A stretch of 64,000 nucleotides of DNA from JAFGJQ01 sp964495075. GTDB lineage: Bacteria; Planctomycetota; Phycisphaerae; UBA1845. The notes under the pieces were generated by a model that worked only from the letters and a program-made list of their open reading frames with translations, did no database searches and was not told the DNA's origin. Positions within the stretch are counted from its first letter, which is position 1; the number at the start of each line of letters is the position of its first letter. Of this stretch, positions 32,829 to 41,964 are shown one piece after another. The translations under genes and the position numbers were made by a program. Location of the stretch: contig CAZBUJ010000004.1 in the NCBI GenBank assembly GCA_964495075.1, positions 80,420 to 144,419 of the forward strand, in the 5' to 3' direction.

Positions 32829-33914
32829 ATGAAGCGTCGAAAGAAACCACCCAAGCCGCCGCCCGCCCTCAGCGTGGACCCCGCCCCTGACGCCCCCCCG
32901 AGGCCGGTGTCCAACCGACCGGGGGCCCGACGCCCCGAATTGTCCCTCGATGACTACGAAGACGGCGTGCGGCGACGCGATCGCGCGGTGATGGGCCGGG
33001 CCATCACCCTGATCGAGTCGAACAACCCCCGACATACCGAACTCGCCCAACAACTCCTCACCCGGCTGATGCCGAACACCGGCCACGCGATCCGCGTTGG
33101 CATCACCGGCGTGCCGGGCGTCGGTAAGAGCACGTTTATCGAAGCGTTCGGGCGGAACCTGACCGCCGCCGGTCGACATGTGGCCGTGCTCGCGGTCGAT
33201 CCATCCAGCGGCATCACCGGCGGCAGTATCCTCGGCGACAAGACGCGCATGCCCCGACTTGCCGCCGACCCCAACGCCTTCATCCGGCCGTCGCCCAGCG
33301 CCGGCACGCTGGGCGGCGTCGCCGCCAAGACGCGCGAAACAATGCTCCTGTGCGAAGCCGCCGGGTTCGACGTCGTGCTGGTGGAAACGGTCGGCGTCGG
33401 ACAATCGGAGGCGGTCGTGTCGGAGATGACCGACTTCTTCCTCGTCCTGATGCTCCCCGGCGCCGGCGATGAGTTGCAGGGCATCAAACGCGGGCTGCTC
33501 GAGTTCGCCGACATGATCGCCGTCAACAAGGCCGACGGCGAAAACGCGGACCGAGCCGACCGCGCGGCACAGGAGTACACCGCGGCGATGCACTTCATGC
33601 GCCCGCGGGAAGGGGGATGGAAGCCCCCGGTCCTCACCTGCAGCGCTTTGAGCAACACCGGCCTGGATGCCATCTGGGATACGATCGTCGAGCACCAGGA
33701 ACAGGCGTCGGCTTCCGGCCGGCTGATCGCACGGCGACAGGACCAGGTGCTGCGATGGATGTGGTCCATGATCGATGACCACCTCCGTACCGCGCTACGC
33801 GAGCACGCGGCCGTTCGCGCCGCGCTCTCGGACGTCGAAGAGAACGTCCGCAGCGGCCGGACCCCGCCCACCGTCGCCGCCCGCAGGATCCTCGGAGCAT
33901 TCGGCCTCGAGTAG
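32829..33914 (+). CDS. meaB: MeaB-type G-protein chaperone of methylmalonyl-CoA mutase
   Basis: 361 residues from ATG 32829; a start at 32787 would lie inside the heptad array. After a basic, proline-rich N-terminus comes a G3E GTPase: P-loop GITGVPGVGKST, LAVDPSSGITGGS (switch), ETVGVGQSE (Walker B/G3) and NKAD (G4). A C-terminal helical arm follows. MeaB loads and protects adenosylcobalamin on the mutase, and it lies directly after mutAB here. Full-length and no motif missing. A second, distinct MeaB-like domain occurs in the fused protein at 53670-54767. Confidence 0.94.
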   Translation: MKRRKKPPKPPPALSVDPAPDAPPRPVSNRPGARRPELSLDDYEDGVRRRDRAVMGRAITLIESNNPRHTELAQQLLTRLMPNTGHAIRVGITGVPGVGKSTFIEAFGRNLTAAGRHVAVLAVDPSSGITGGSILGDKTRMPRLAADPNAFIRPSPSAGTLGGVAAKTRETMLLCEAAGFDVVLVETVGVGQSEAVVSEMTDFFLVLMLPGAGDELQGIKRGLLEFADMIAVNKADGENADRADRAAQEYTAAMHFMRPREGGWKPPVLTCSALSNTGLDAIWDTIVEHQEQASASGRLIARRQDQVLRWMWSMIDDHLRTALREHAAVRAALSDVEENVRSGRTPPTVAARRILGAFGLE

Positions 33915-33955
33915 CCGCCGCCAATCACCCCGCCCCCCTGATGCCCCGTTCACCA

Positions 33956-33983
33956 CATTCGCCATTTGCCCTTCGCCATTCCC
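33956..33983. repeat. Heptad array upstream of the propeller kinase (array D)
   Basis: Four units: CATTCGC, CATTTGC, CCTTCGC, CATTCCC. It lies just 5' of the promoter at 33995-34023. Confidence 0.6.
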
Positions 33984-33994
33984 GCCTCGCCCTG

Positions 33995-34023
33995 TTCGCG
34001 AATCCACGCCGCGCCTCTATAAT
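33995..34023 (+). promoter_or_regulatory. Promoter candidate for the propeller histidine kinase
   Basis: A perfect -10 TATAAT (34018-34023) lies 17 bp after a weak -35 TTCGCG (33995-34000). Leader about 38 nt to the ATG at 34068. Confidence 0.45.
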
Positions 34024-34067
34024 AACCCGGCTGTCCAATCCTGGCCGCACGCCGGGCTGGGAGCGGG

Positions 34068-37000
34068 ATGCCAACCAGATCAGATGCAGCCAGGTCGAAG
34101 CCCGTGGGTAGGCCCCATCGACATCCGAACGATTCAAGACTCGAAGCGCCGCGTTTCGTCTCCCAAGCCGTGCTCGCCCTCTGGCTCGCGTGCGCCGTGC
34201 CCCTCACCGTGTCGGTCAAGCCGGCCCACGGCAGTACGTATCCGATCACTCGATTCGACAATCTGCAGGGCCTCATCGTCGACGAAGTGTTCCAGGACTC
34301 ACGCGGGTATATCTGGCTCGCGACCCTGAGCGGGATCTGGCGAGGCCAACGCGACGGATTCCAGCCGATCTCCAGCCCGACCGCCGCTGATCCGCACATT
34401 CCTGTGCCCACCCGATGGGGCCACAACGCCCGCGGCTTCCTGGAAGACGACGACGGCACGCTCTGGATCGCGACCGACCGGGGCCTGCTGGCCATCGACA
34501 TGATCTCGCTGGCACCTCGCCCCGTTCCGCAACCTCTGGACTCCAGAAACGTCCGCTGCCTGCACCGCGATGGCACCGGGCGAATGTGGGCAGGTACCAC
34601 GCAAGGGTTGTTCTACTGGCAGCCGGCGGCGTCGGCGGCCGCCCAGGAAGTCGAGTCGACCCGGCGGTACATAATCTTCAGCATCGCCCAGGGCGACGGC
34701 GATACTCTCTGGCTCGGCGCCAATGAGGCGGTTCTTCACGTCGTGGACGGCCACGTCGAGCGCCTTCTCGAAGACAAGGTAGGCGATGGCCCGGTCTGTG
34801 TGTTCCGCGCCTCCGACGGCGCGTTGTGGGTTGGCCTGCGACGGCCCGGCGGCTTGTTCCAGTTGCGTGACGAGCGGTGGATACAGTACAAACCGGCGGA
34901 CGGCCTGCATGACGACGACGTCAACACCATCGCCGAGGCACCGACCGGCGACATGTGGTTCGGCACCGAAAACGGTGCATATCGCTACGCCGAGGGTCGT
35001 TTCGTGCCGATCGGGCGCCACGAAGGCCTCGAGAATACCGACATCCACAGCGTGCTTATCGACGAGGAGCACCAGGTCTGGTTCGGCACCTTCGGTAGCG
35101 GTGCCTGCCACCTGCGATCCCCCTACGTCCGCATCTACGGCTCCAACGAAGGTCTCGTGCACCCGATGGTGACGGCCCTCGGCGATGACGGCGCGGGCCA
35201 CCTGATCGTCGGCACCATCGATGGGGCCGGCGTCTTCGATCCGGATCGCGATCGTATCGTCGCTACCGAACCTAACGATCAACTCCGGGCCGTCTGCCTG
35301 TGCGAACCGCACGACGTCTGGCTCGCCGGCCAGCGCGTCGTGTGGCGGATGGGCGACCCGCGGAGCCGGATCCCTATGCCGGCCGAGGTCACGTGCCTCG
35401 GCCATAATACGGCCGGACAGTTGCTCGCCGGGACGGTCGACGGTCTCTACGCCGTCGACGGAGCAGGCCCCAGACGCGTCGACCTGCCGACCCGGAAAAA
35501 GCACATGTGGATTACATCGATCCTGGCCACGCCCGACGGATGGCTGTACGTGACAAGCAAGGACGGGATCGTCCGCCGGTCCGCCGGCGAATGGGACTGG
35601 GCGCTGCGGGACGTCTCCGTCTTCGGGCTCGATCAGGCACCAGACGGCACGATATGGGTCGGGACAGACGCCACGCTACAAGCCTATCCGCCCGATTTCG
35701 CGCCGCCCACGCCCATCCACACGCTCGCGACCGGCCAGGTCGATCGCGTCCTCTGTCAAGACGGCACCGTGTGGGGCGGCACCGGCCAGGGACTCCTGCG
35801 GGTGCGCGACGGCCGACCCATCTGGTTCACCAGAGTGGACGGCCTGCCCAGTGACGACGTGCGATGCCTGGGACGAGGGAAGGGCGGTGAACTATATGTC
35901 GGGACCACGCACGGTCTGGCCCGCCTCGACACCGATCGCCTCGCTCCATGCCTGGCCCCGCCGCGGGTGGGACTGGAGTATTGGTACGCGGGCGAGACGA
36001 GCGGTCCGTCCAGGGACGGCGTGCTGCGCATTCCCTACGTGAATCAGGACCTGCTGCTGCGGGCCTTCTGCCTGGGCTGGCGCAGCGCGGTGGGGGTGCA
36101 GTTCCAGTTCCGACTGGACGGCCGCAACACCCAGTGGTCCGAGCCTACTGGCAACAACTTCCGACGGTTCAGCCAACTTGCCCCGGGCACGTACACGGTG
36201 CGGGCGAAGGCGGTCAATGCCAACGGTGTGGAAAGCCGTACCGCGGCGGCCCTCACGTTCCACGTCGTGCCGCCGTTCTGGCGAGAGCCGTGGTTCGTGG
36301 CACTCGCCTCCGCCTTGCTCGTCGTGATCGCGTGGATGATCGTCACCCTGCACAGGCGGCGACAACAACTCCATGCTGAACAGCGGCGCGGCGAAGCCCT
36401 CATCCGCGAGAGCGAGGCACGATACCGGCTGCTCGCGGAGCACGCGTCCGACGTCATCTCACGCCACGACCTGAACGGTACTTACCGCTACGCCTCGCCC
36501 GCCTGCCGCGGTCTCTTCGGCTGCCAGCCGGACCATCTGGTGGGACAAGCACTCTGGGACCCGGTGATACCGGAGGATCAGGACGCGGTGCGTGAGCGGT
36601 ACCATGCCACCAAGGACATCGACGCCAGCACGCCGTTTGTGTACCGCGTCCGCCGGGCGGATGGCGCCGTTCGTTGGGTCGAGTCCAAGTCGCAGTTGGT
36701 CTGCGACCCGTTGTCGGGCGGGCCGGCCGAACGGGTGGTCGTGACCCGCGATGTCACCGCACGGCACGTCGCCGAGGACGCTCTTCGCAGGAGCGAGGAC
36801 CGGCTCCGCCGCGCCATCGACAATGCGCCGGTCATGGTCAACGCGTTTGATGACGACCGGACGCTCGTGTTCTGGAACCGCGAATGCGAACGGGTCACCG
36901 GCTACGCGGCCGACGAGGTCGTGGGCAACCCGAAAGCCCTCGAGCTGCTCTACCCCGACAAGGCGTATCGCGATCGCATGATCGCCGAGTGGCGGCGGCG

Positions 37001-37883
37001 CGGGGACGACTTCCGTGACTGGGAATGGCACGTGACCTGCAAAGACGGGACCGAGAAGATCGTGGCTTGGACGCACCAGGCCACTCGGTTTCCCATCCCG
37101 GGCTGGGCCCACTGGGGCGTCGGCCTCGATGTCACCGACCAGAAACGCGCCCAGGAACTCGTACGCCTGCGCCAGGCGGAGCTCGCCCACGTGTCACGGC
37201 TGAGCACCATGGGCGAGATCGCCACCGAACTCGCCCACGAACTCAACCAGCCACTGGCCGCCGTGGCCAACTACGCCACCGGGTGCGTCCGCCGCATCGA
37301 GGCCGGCACGCACATCGACATCCTCCTCAACCCGCTCGGACAGATCGTGTCGCAGGCGAACCGGGCCGCCGATGTCATCCGCCGGGTCCGCGAGTTCGCC
37401 CGCAAGCGCGATCCGCAGGTCAGCAGAATCAACATCAACGAACTGGCCGCCGAATCCGTCGACTTCGTCGATTACGCGGCCAAGATGCACGGCGTGTCCA
37501 TCCGGCTCATCCAGGAACCGCAATTGCCCCCGGTCGAAGTGGACGCCATCCAGATCCAACAGGTCCTGCTGAACCTGCTCTTCAACGCCATTGACGCCAT
37601 GAAGGAACGGGCGGACGCCCCACGGGAACTGCACGTCGTACTCGCCCAGCACGACACGCGGTGGGCGAGAGTGACCGTCAAGGACACCGGGCCCGGCCTG
37701 TCGCCCGCCGTCCGCGAACGCATGTTCGATCCCTACTTCACCACCAAATCGGACGGCACCGGACTCGGACTGGCCATCAGCAATACCATCATCCAGGCAC
37801 ACCGCGGGCACCTCTGGGCAGACCCGTGCGATGGGGAGGGCGCCGTCCTGCACTTCACACTTCCCATTCAGGAGGTGGAATGA
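34068..37883 (+). CDS. Membrane histidine kinase: two-component-regulator propeller, Y_Y_Y, PAS-PAS, HisKA-HATPase
   Basis: 1271 residues. An N-terminal hydrophobic segment (about 33-55, VLALWLACAVPLTVSV) exports a propeller built of reg_prop repeats (VFQDSRGYIWLAT, EDDDGTLWIATDRGL, EAPTGDMWFGTENG, and others to about residue 640). A Y_Y_Y domain (about 660-740) precedes one transmembrane helix (about 745-765, WFVALASALLVVIAWMIVTL). Inside the cell are two PAS domains (about 785-905 and 910-1035) and a FixL-like kinase: LAHELNQPLAAV, NLLFNAIDAM, KDTGPGLSP and GTGLGLAISN. Unlike the Bacteroides hybrid systems it lacks a receiver and an AraC domain; the convergent FixJ-type gene 35 bp away is the obvious partner. 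The ligand is probably periplasmic glycan, by analogy only. Confidence 0.92.
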   Translation: MPTRSDAARSKPVGRPHRHPNDSRLEAPRFVSQAVLALWLACAVPLTVSVKPAHGSTYPITRFDNLQGLIVDEVFQDSRGYIWLATLSGIWRGQRDGFQPISSPTAADPHIPVPTRWGHNARGFLEDDDGTLWIATDRGLLAIDMISLAPRPVPQPLDSRNVRCLHRDGTGRMWAGTTQGLFYWQPAASAAAQEVESTRRYIIFSIAQGDGDTLWLGANEAVLHVVDGHVERLLEDKVGDGPVCVFRASDGALWVGLRRPGGLFQLRDERWIQYKPADGLHDDDVNTIAEAPTGDMWFGTENGAYRYAEGRFVPIGRHEGLENTDIHSVLIDEEHQVWFGTFGSGACHLRSPYVRIYGSNEGLVHPMVTALGDDGAGHLIVGTIDGAGVFDPDRDRIVATEPNDQLRAVCLCEPHDVWLAGQRVVWRMGDPRSRIPMPAEVTCLGHNTAGQLLAGTVDGLYAVDGAGPRRVDLPTRKKHMWITSILATPDGWLYVTSKDGIVRRSAGEWDWALRDVSVFGLDQAPDGTIWVGTDATLQAYPPDFAPPTPIHTLATGQVDRVLCQDGTVWGGTGQGLLRVRDGRPIWFTRVDGLPSDDVRCLGRGKGGELYVGTTHGLARLDTDRLAPCLAPPRVGLEYWYAGETSGPSRDGVLRIPYVNQDLLLRAFCLGWRSAVGVQFQFRLDGRNTQWSEPTGNNFRRFSQLAPGTYTVRAKAVNANGVESRTAAALTFHVVPPFWREPWFVALASALLVVIAWMIVTLHRRRQQLHAEQRRGEALIRESEARYRLLAEHASDVISRHDLNGTYRYASPACRGLFGCQPDHLVGQALWDPVIPEDQDAVRERYHATKDIDASTPFVYRVRRADGAVRWVESKSQLVCDPLSGGPAERVVVTRDVTARHVAEDALRRSEDRLRRAIDNAPVMVNAFDDDRTLVFWNRECERVTGYAADEVVGNPKALELLYPDKAYRDRMIAEWRRRGDDFRDWEWHVTCKDGTEKIVAWTHQATRFPIPGWAHWGVGLDVTDQKRAQELVRLRQAELAHVSRLSTMGEIATELAHELNQPLAAVANYATGCVRRIEAGTHIDILLNPLGQIVSQANRAADVIRRVREFARKRDPQVSRININELAAESVDFVDYAAKMHGVSIRLIQEPQLPPVEVDAIQIQQVLLNLLFNAIDAMKERADAPRELHVVLAQHDTRWARVTVKDTGPGLSPAVRERMFDPYFTTKSDGTGLGLAISNTIIQAHRGHLWADPCDGEGAVLHFTLPIQEVE

Positions 37884-37917
37884 GCACGCATGCGCCGCCG
37901 CCGGCCACCGCTGGCAT

Positions 37918-38631
37918 TCAAGGCGGGTCGATCGGACTCAGGTCTGAGTCGGGCAGCGGACGGTCCGGGCCGCCGGCCAGCACGATGGCCATCCGCACCA
38001 GGGCCACGATGTTCGGGGCTCGCATCTTGCTGACCACCTGGGCACGATGGGCCTCCACCGTCTTGGGACTCACTTTGAGGCGGTCGGCGATCGCTCTGTT
38101 GGACAGGCCCGCGACGACCAGAGCCATGGTCTGACGCTCGCGGCGAGTGAGTTGATCATACCGACTGCGAATCTCGTCCCGCGAAGCCTGCTCGTGGCGA
38201 CGCTGCCGGTCCAGGGCTATCGCCTGGTTTATACGGTCGAGCAGCACCCCCTCCTGGAAAGGCTTCTCCAAAAAGTCGATCGCACCGATCTTCATCGCCT
38301 GCACCGCGACCGACACGTCGGCGTGACCGGAGATCACGATCACCGGGATTTGTGCCCCCAACGCCAGTAGTCGACGATAGAGATCCAGTCCGTCGATGTC
38401 GGGCATCCGCATGTCCAGTATCAGACAGCCCGGCCGATCCGGCCGGTACCGTTTGAGAAAGTCCGTCGACGACGAGTAGCACTCGACATGCAAATCGGCC
38501 GACGCAATCAGCCATGCCAAGGACTGGCACACTGCTTTGTCATCGTCGACGACATACACAGTGGGCTCCGGCGGCACCGCCGCCTGGTCGCCTTGCTCAA
38601 CAGGCGGTTGGCCCGGATGTTGCGTTTGCAA
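37918..38631 (-). CDS. FixJ/NarL-type response regulator
   Basis: 237 residues if started at TTG 38631, which has GAGGGA five bases upstream. ATG 38772 gives a low-complexity extension with no ribosome site. The receiver has VYVVDDDKAV, phospho-acceptor Asp in CLILDMRMPDIDG, and the Thr/Ser and Lys switch positions (VISGHADV, LEKPFQ). The LuxR-type helix-turn-helix has LTRRERQTMALVVAGLSNRAIADRL and SPKTVEAHRAQV. The kinase-type sequence of the neighbouring sensor (FixL-like HisKA) and the convergent placement suggest a pair. Its targets are not visible. Confidence 0.85.
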   Translation of the reverse strand: MQTQHPGQPPVEQGDQAAVPPEPTVYVVDDDKAVCQSLAWLIASADLHVECYSSSTDFLKRYRPDRPGCLILDMRMPDIDGLDLYRRLLALGAQIPVIVISGHADVSVAVQAMKIGAIDFLEKPFQEGVLLDRINQAIALDRQRRHEQASRDEIRSRYDQLTRRERQTMALVVAGLSNRAIADRLKVSPKTVEAHRAQVVSKMRAPNIVALVRMAIVLAGGPDRPLPDSDLSPIDPP

Positions 38632-39099
38632 TTGTCCCTCAGTGGCAAGAGCCGTCGTCGCCGTGCATGCGGGGCGGGTTCGTGCCGGCGCCCTGGCCGG
38701 AAATGTGCCTGGGCCGCCGCGTCCCCCGGCGGCCTCGGTGGTTGTGCCCAGTGACCCCCTCCGCCCCGACATGCGATTCACACCGCACACAACCACGGTA
38801 GCACCATTCTGCTGCGGATGCGGAAATATTTGAACGCTCTAATCGCCGCCCCGCGCCAGGGGCGGCCACGGCGGCCCCGTCACACTGCACCGGCCCCCGT
38901 TATCCTCATTCGACAAATCCGCCCCCGACCGGGGAATCGCGAATGGCCAATCGCCTGTTGCGGATGGGAACGCAGGCCGGGCACAGCCGCGTAGCCCCCA
39001 GTCAACGGCCCGCCGGCGATGCCGCCGCCGTGATCAGTGATTGGCAATGCCTGATTCGTCCTGCCCGCCCGCGGACCCCGCCCTTCTTCCCGCCAGTCG
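38632..39099. other. Gap with GC-rich hairpin and heptad arrays, no gene
   Basis: No supported reading frame. A GC-rich inverted repeat (CCGCCCC to GGGGCGG, 38846-38865) could be a hairpin. The right half holds heptad arrays described separately. Confidence 0.4.
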
Positions 39100-39114
39100 C
39101 TAGTCGCTACTCAA
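38934..39114. repeat. Three heptad arrays around a gene 3' end (array E)
   Basis: 38934-38968 has five units (GAATCGC, GAATGGC, CAATCGC, CTGTTGC, GGATGGG). 39031-39058 has four (TGATCAG, TGATTGG, CAATGCC, TGATTCG). 39087-39114 has four in the opposite orientation (TTCCCGC, CAGTCGC, TAGTCGC, TACTCAA) and contains the TAG stop of the hydrolase gene. Confidence 0.65.
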
Positions 39115-39984
39115 CACGTACCGCCGCCAGGGCGCGGCGAAGCCGGCAAACTCGGTGGCGACGAAGTCGAATTCGCCCGAGTCCCAGTTGTCGCCGTAGT
39201 GGTAGAGGTGCATCTTGCGCTTCAACGCGGGCTCCAGGCCGCGCAGTTCGCTCAGGAGCGTGTGAACCGGATCGACTTGATCGAAAAGCTGCACGTCGTG
39301 AAAGCACATGTCCACTTCCTGGAGGATAGCCTCCAGCGCCGGCCTCACGAACCGCGTGTCCCCCGAATAGTAAGCCCGCGGCCCCGCCCCCGCCGACGAC
39401 AGCATCAAGCCGAAGGCCGGGCAGTCCGGGCCGTCCGCACTCGACACGTGCGGTGTCGGAACCGCCTCGCAGGTGTAGCGGTCGCCCAGGGCGAATCGTC
39501 GCGCCCCGGGCCCCGATTCGGGCAGGGGGTGCGGCTCGAAGAAGTCCGCCAGTTCGGCCCGCCGCCCGTGTACCACGCGCAACCCGCCGCTCAGTGAACA
39601 TGACCACAATGGGTCGAGAATGGCCCGGCTGCTGATCAGCCTCGGTTTGTGGGCCGGCGCCGACCGGGCCGCCCCCAGCACGTACGCGTTCATCAGGGCC
39701 ATCTCCTCGAGGCCCCCGAAGTGGTCCGCATGCTGGTGCGTGATGAAGATCTGGCCGATCTTGCGGTAGTCGACCACGCCGTCCGTATCCAGGTACTCGA
39801 AGCCGGGCACGGCCCGGAGCTTGTCCATCGCGATCGGGCCGGTGGTGCCAAAGTCGATGAGCAACGTGTTGTCCGGCGCCTTCTGCTGCTGCGGATCCGA
39901 GGTCCAGGCCTCCACCAGCGCGTTCGACTGGAGGTTGCGTTTCGCGAATGCATTGCCGACGCCGAGAAAGGTCAGTGTCAACAT
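39100..39984 (-). CDS. Metallo-beta-lactamase-fold hydrolase
   Basis: 294 residues from ATG 39984 (GAGG eight bases upstream). Metal motif HQHADHFGGLEE (H-x-H-x-D-H) is intact, with later ligands in PTPHVSSADGPDC, YYSGDTRF and the C-terminal YHYGDNWD. The opening MLTLTFLGVGNAF and the overall layout resemble RNase Z-like and phosphodiesterase-like MBL proteins rather than antibiotic-degrading lactamases. The substrate is unknown. No signal peptide, so cytoplasmic. The last three codons and stop lie in a heptad repeat. Neighbours give no functional clue. Confidence 0.87.
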   Translation of the reverse strand: MLTLTFLGVGNAFAKRNLQSNALVEAWTSDPQQQKAPDNTLLIDFGTTGPIAMDKLRAVPGFEYLDTDGVVDYRKIGQIFITHQHADHFGGLEEMALMNAYVLGAARSAPAHKPRLISSRAILDPLWSCSLSGGLRVVHGRRAELADFFEPHPLPESGPGARRFALGDRYTCEAVPTPHVSSADGPDCPAFGLMLSSAGAGPRAYYSGDTRFVRPALEAILQEVDMCFHDVQLFDQVDPVHTLLSELRGLEPALKRKMHLYHYGDNWDSGEFDFVATEFAGFAAPWRRYVLSSD

Positions 39985-40071
39985 CTGTGCCACCTCGTGC
40001 CGGTGCGGCGCTCAGCGACGCACGCGGACTGAGTATACCCGGCGCCGGCGACGCTCGCGACTGAATAACGA

Positions 40072-40105
40072 AATCGGCCGGCGAACGAGCATCCGCCGGC
40101 CGATT
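40072..40105 (-). terminator. Strong hairpin after the PEP-CTERM gene
   Basis: Arms AATCGGCCGGCG (40072-40083) and CGCCGGCCGATT (40094-40105) are a perfect 12-bp inverted repeat around a 10-nt loop. It lies about 42 bp past the stop at 40147. On the minus strand it is followed by TCGTTATT, a modest T-rich tract. It could also stop transcription arriving from the other side. Confidence 0.7.
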
Positions 40106-40146
40106 GACTGGATCATATCCTCGTGTTGTACGCGTCGACGTGCGAC

Positions 40147-41484
40147 TTACCGTCGGCGCCGCAGGACGATCGCGACGCCACCGACCATCAGCATCAACGA
40201 GGTCGGCTCGGGAATCCGGATCAGGAACGACCCGTCAAGGCCGCCTTCCAGAACACCGCGGAAGATGAGCCACTCGCCGCTGTCGCTCATGGCATAGCCC
40301 TCGGTAATGCCACGGATCGTTTGGACGATCAGGTCCTCACCGTCTACGTTGACTGTCGTGACGCCTTGCTGCACGAGCAACTCGTCGTTGAAGAACAGCC
40401 CCTTGGTGGTGGCGGAGTCGCCCGACCAATCGCCGAACCACAGCACGTTGCCGTTGTCGTCGATCAGCACCGGACCGCTGCCGAAGCCGGTGATCGTCTC
40501 CGGGCTGATGACGTCCAGCGTGTCGCCTTCCTGCACGAACTTCTCGCCGTTCTTTTCGATCAGCAGATTGCTCGCCGAATCGCCGTCCAGCGACGCCGAA
40601 AGAACCCAGTCGCCGTTGTTGTTCAGGTCCAGTTCGACGCCGCTCAGCGACGACCAGTTCCGGCCTTCGACCGGCGACGGCGACCCTTCTTGTGCGATCA
40701 GCGTGCCGCCGATCCACACCGTACCGTCGGTGGCGGTATCCCCGTCCAGGTCGGCGAAGTACATCGCCGTGCCGCTGTTGTTGAACGCCGTTATGTGCGG
40801 CCCCGTTCCGAGGTCCGTGACGAACCGGCCCGGAAGAAGCTCGTCCGCCTCCTGGACGAGAACCGTCTCGGTGAACGCCCCCGTCGGGTTGTCAACGAGC
40901 ACCAGTGCCCGATCCACCGTCGTGCCGACGCCCGGGATGTCGACCGAGGCCGTGATGAGGATCTGGTTCGAATCGTTGATGTACGTCTCGAAGAAGCCCA
41001 GGTAGGGCGTGTCGGCCGGGAACTGCGGCGCCGTCGACATGCTGCCTTCCTGAATCAGCAACGCCTTGTTGAAGTAGATCCCGGAGTCGTCACCTGTGCC
41101 CGATGTGCCGTCCAGGAAGAAGTTAAAGCTGGCCTCCCCGAGGTTGTTCAACGGCATCGAGTCAAAACTGTCGAGCGTCGCGCCCGGGGGGGCGGCGAGC
41201 GGTTCACCCTCAACGGCCCACGACACGAACGGGCTCAGCTGTACGCCGCGAAGCAGGGCACCGTCAAAATCCCCGTCCGCGAAATCGGTGTCCACTTCAC
41301 TGAACCAGTCACCGTTGTTGTTGATCGATACGTGGTCGACACGAGTCACCAGGCCCGTTCCGTCCAACAACGTCACCTCGTCACCTTCCAGCACGACAAC
41401 TTCAGCCGTGTACTGGGCGGCGGCCGGGCCCGCCGCGGCGAGCAGCAAGGCACCCATCCCCAGTACCCCAATTGTTATTCGCAT
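40147..41484 (-). CDS. Secreted PEP-CTERM-anchored beta-repeat protein
   Basis: 445 residues; ATG 41484 has AGGAGG eight bases upstream and starts a signal peptide (MRITIGVLGMGALLLAAAGPAAAQ). The body repeats a pattern of short strands with N-N-x-G-D-W and E-G-D motifs (SINNNGDWFSEVD, DLNNNGDWVLSAS, IDDNGNVLWFGD), consistent with a beta-propeller or stacked sandwich. The C-terminus is a textbook PEP-CTERM sorting tag: IPEPTS, a hydrophobic helix, then RRRR. Such tags are processed by exosortase; none is encoded in this window. No catalytic residues can be named. Function unknown; probably surface-exposed or matrix protein. Confidence 0.88.
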   Translation of the reverse strand: MRITIGVLGMGALLLAAAGPAAAQYTAEVVVLEGDEVTLLDGTGLVTRVDHVSINNNGDWFSEVDTDFADGDFDGALLRGVQLSPFVSWAVEGEPLAAPPGATLDSFDSMPLNNLGEASFNFFLDGTSGTGDDSGIYFNKALLIQEGSMSTAPQFPADTPYLGFFETYINDSNQILITASVDIPGVGTTVDRALVLVDNPTGAFTETVLVQEADELLPGRFVTDLGTGPHITAFNNSGTAMYFADLDGDTATDGTVWIGGTLIAQEGSPSPVEGRNWSSLSGVELDLNNNGDWVLSASLDGDSASNLLIEKNGEKFVQEGDTLDVISPETITGFGSGPVLIDDNGNVLWFGDWSGDSATTKGLFFNDELLVQQGVTTVNVDGEDLIVQTIRGITEGYAMSDSGEWLIFRGVLEGGLDGSFLIRIPEPTSLMLMVGGVAIVLRRRR

Positions 41485-41964
41485 CTTCGAATCCTCCTGT
41501 CCTTTCGATTGCGGCGGTAGCCTCCAAACCCGTCCTGGCGCCGCCCGAGAGTCCCGCGGGCAGCGGATAAAATCTCCACCGACCACCGAGCCGGCGGCCA
41601 CACGACGGCCATACTGTTCCCCGCGCACACGCACACACCGTGCGTCTGCCCGCCGCGCGCGCCGACCGGCCGATGCACCACACCAGCCTGACCCTTACTC
41701 TCTCTTTCCCGTTTCGTTGAAGCGGAGGTCGCCTCGCCGAAGTGCGCGTTGCCTCCCCCCAAACGCCCAAAGCATGAGTATACCCGCCACCCGGGCCGGA
41801 TTCCACAGGCGGGCACGGCGCCCGGGCCGGGTTCAGCGCCACTGTGCGTGCGTCAACGCCCGGCGACAGCGCGGGCGCCGACACAACCCCTTCGCACCCA
41901 TCGGGTTACAACGCTGAACCGGCCGACGAGGGTCGGCCCCGAGTCCGCCAGCCGTCGTGACCTT
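41485..41964. other. Gap upstream of the PEP-CTERM gene, no gene seen
   Basis: 480 bp. Arginine-rich open frames on both strands have no ribosome sites. The leader next to the PEP-CTERM start has a short GC-rich fold (around 41510-41560), but it does not match any riboswitch core I can recognise. Confidence 0.35.

Noticed and set aside
41500..41600. Possible c-di-GMP or other riboswitch in the PEP-CTERM leader
   Set aside because: A GC-rich fold with GGCTACCG is present, but the conserved core elements of known riboswitch classes could not be matched by eye. A covariance-model search would decide.
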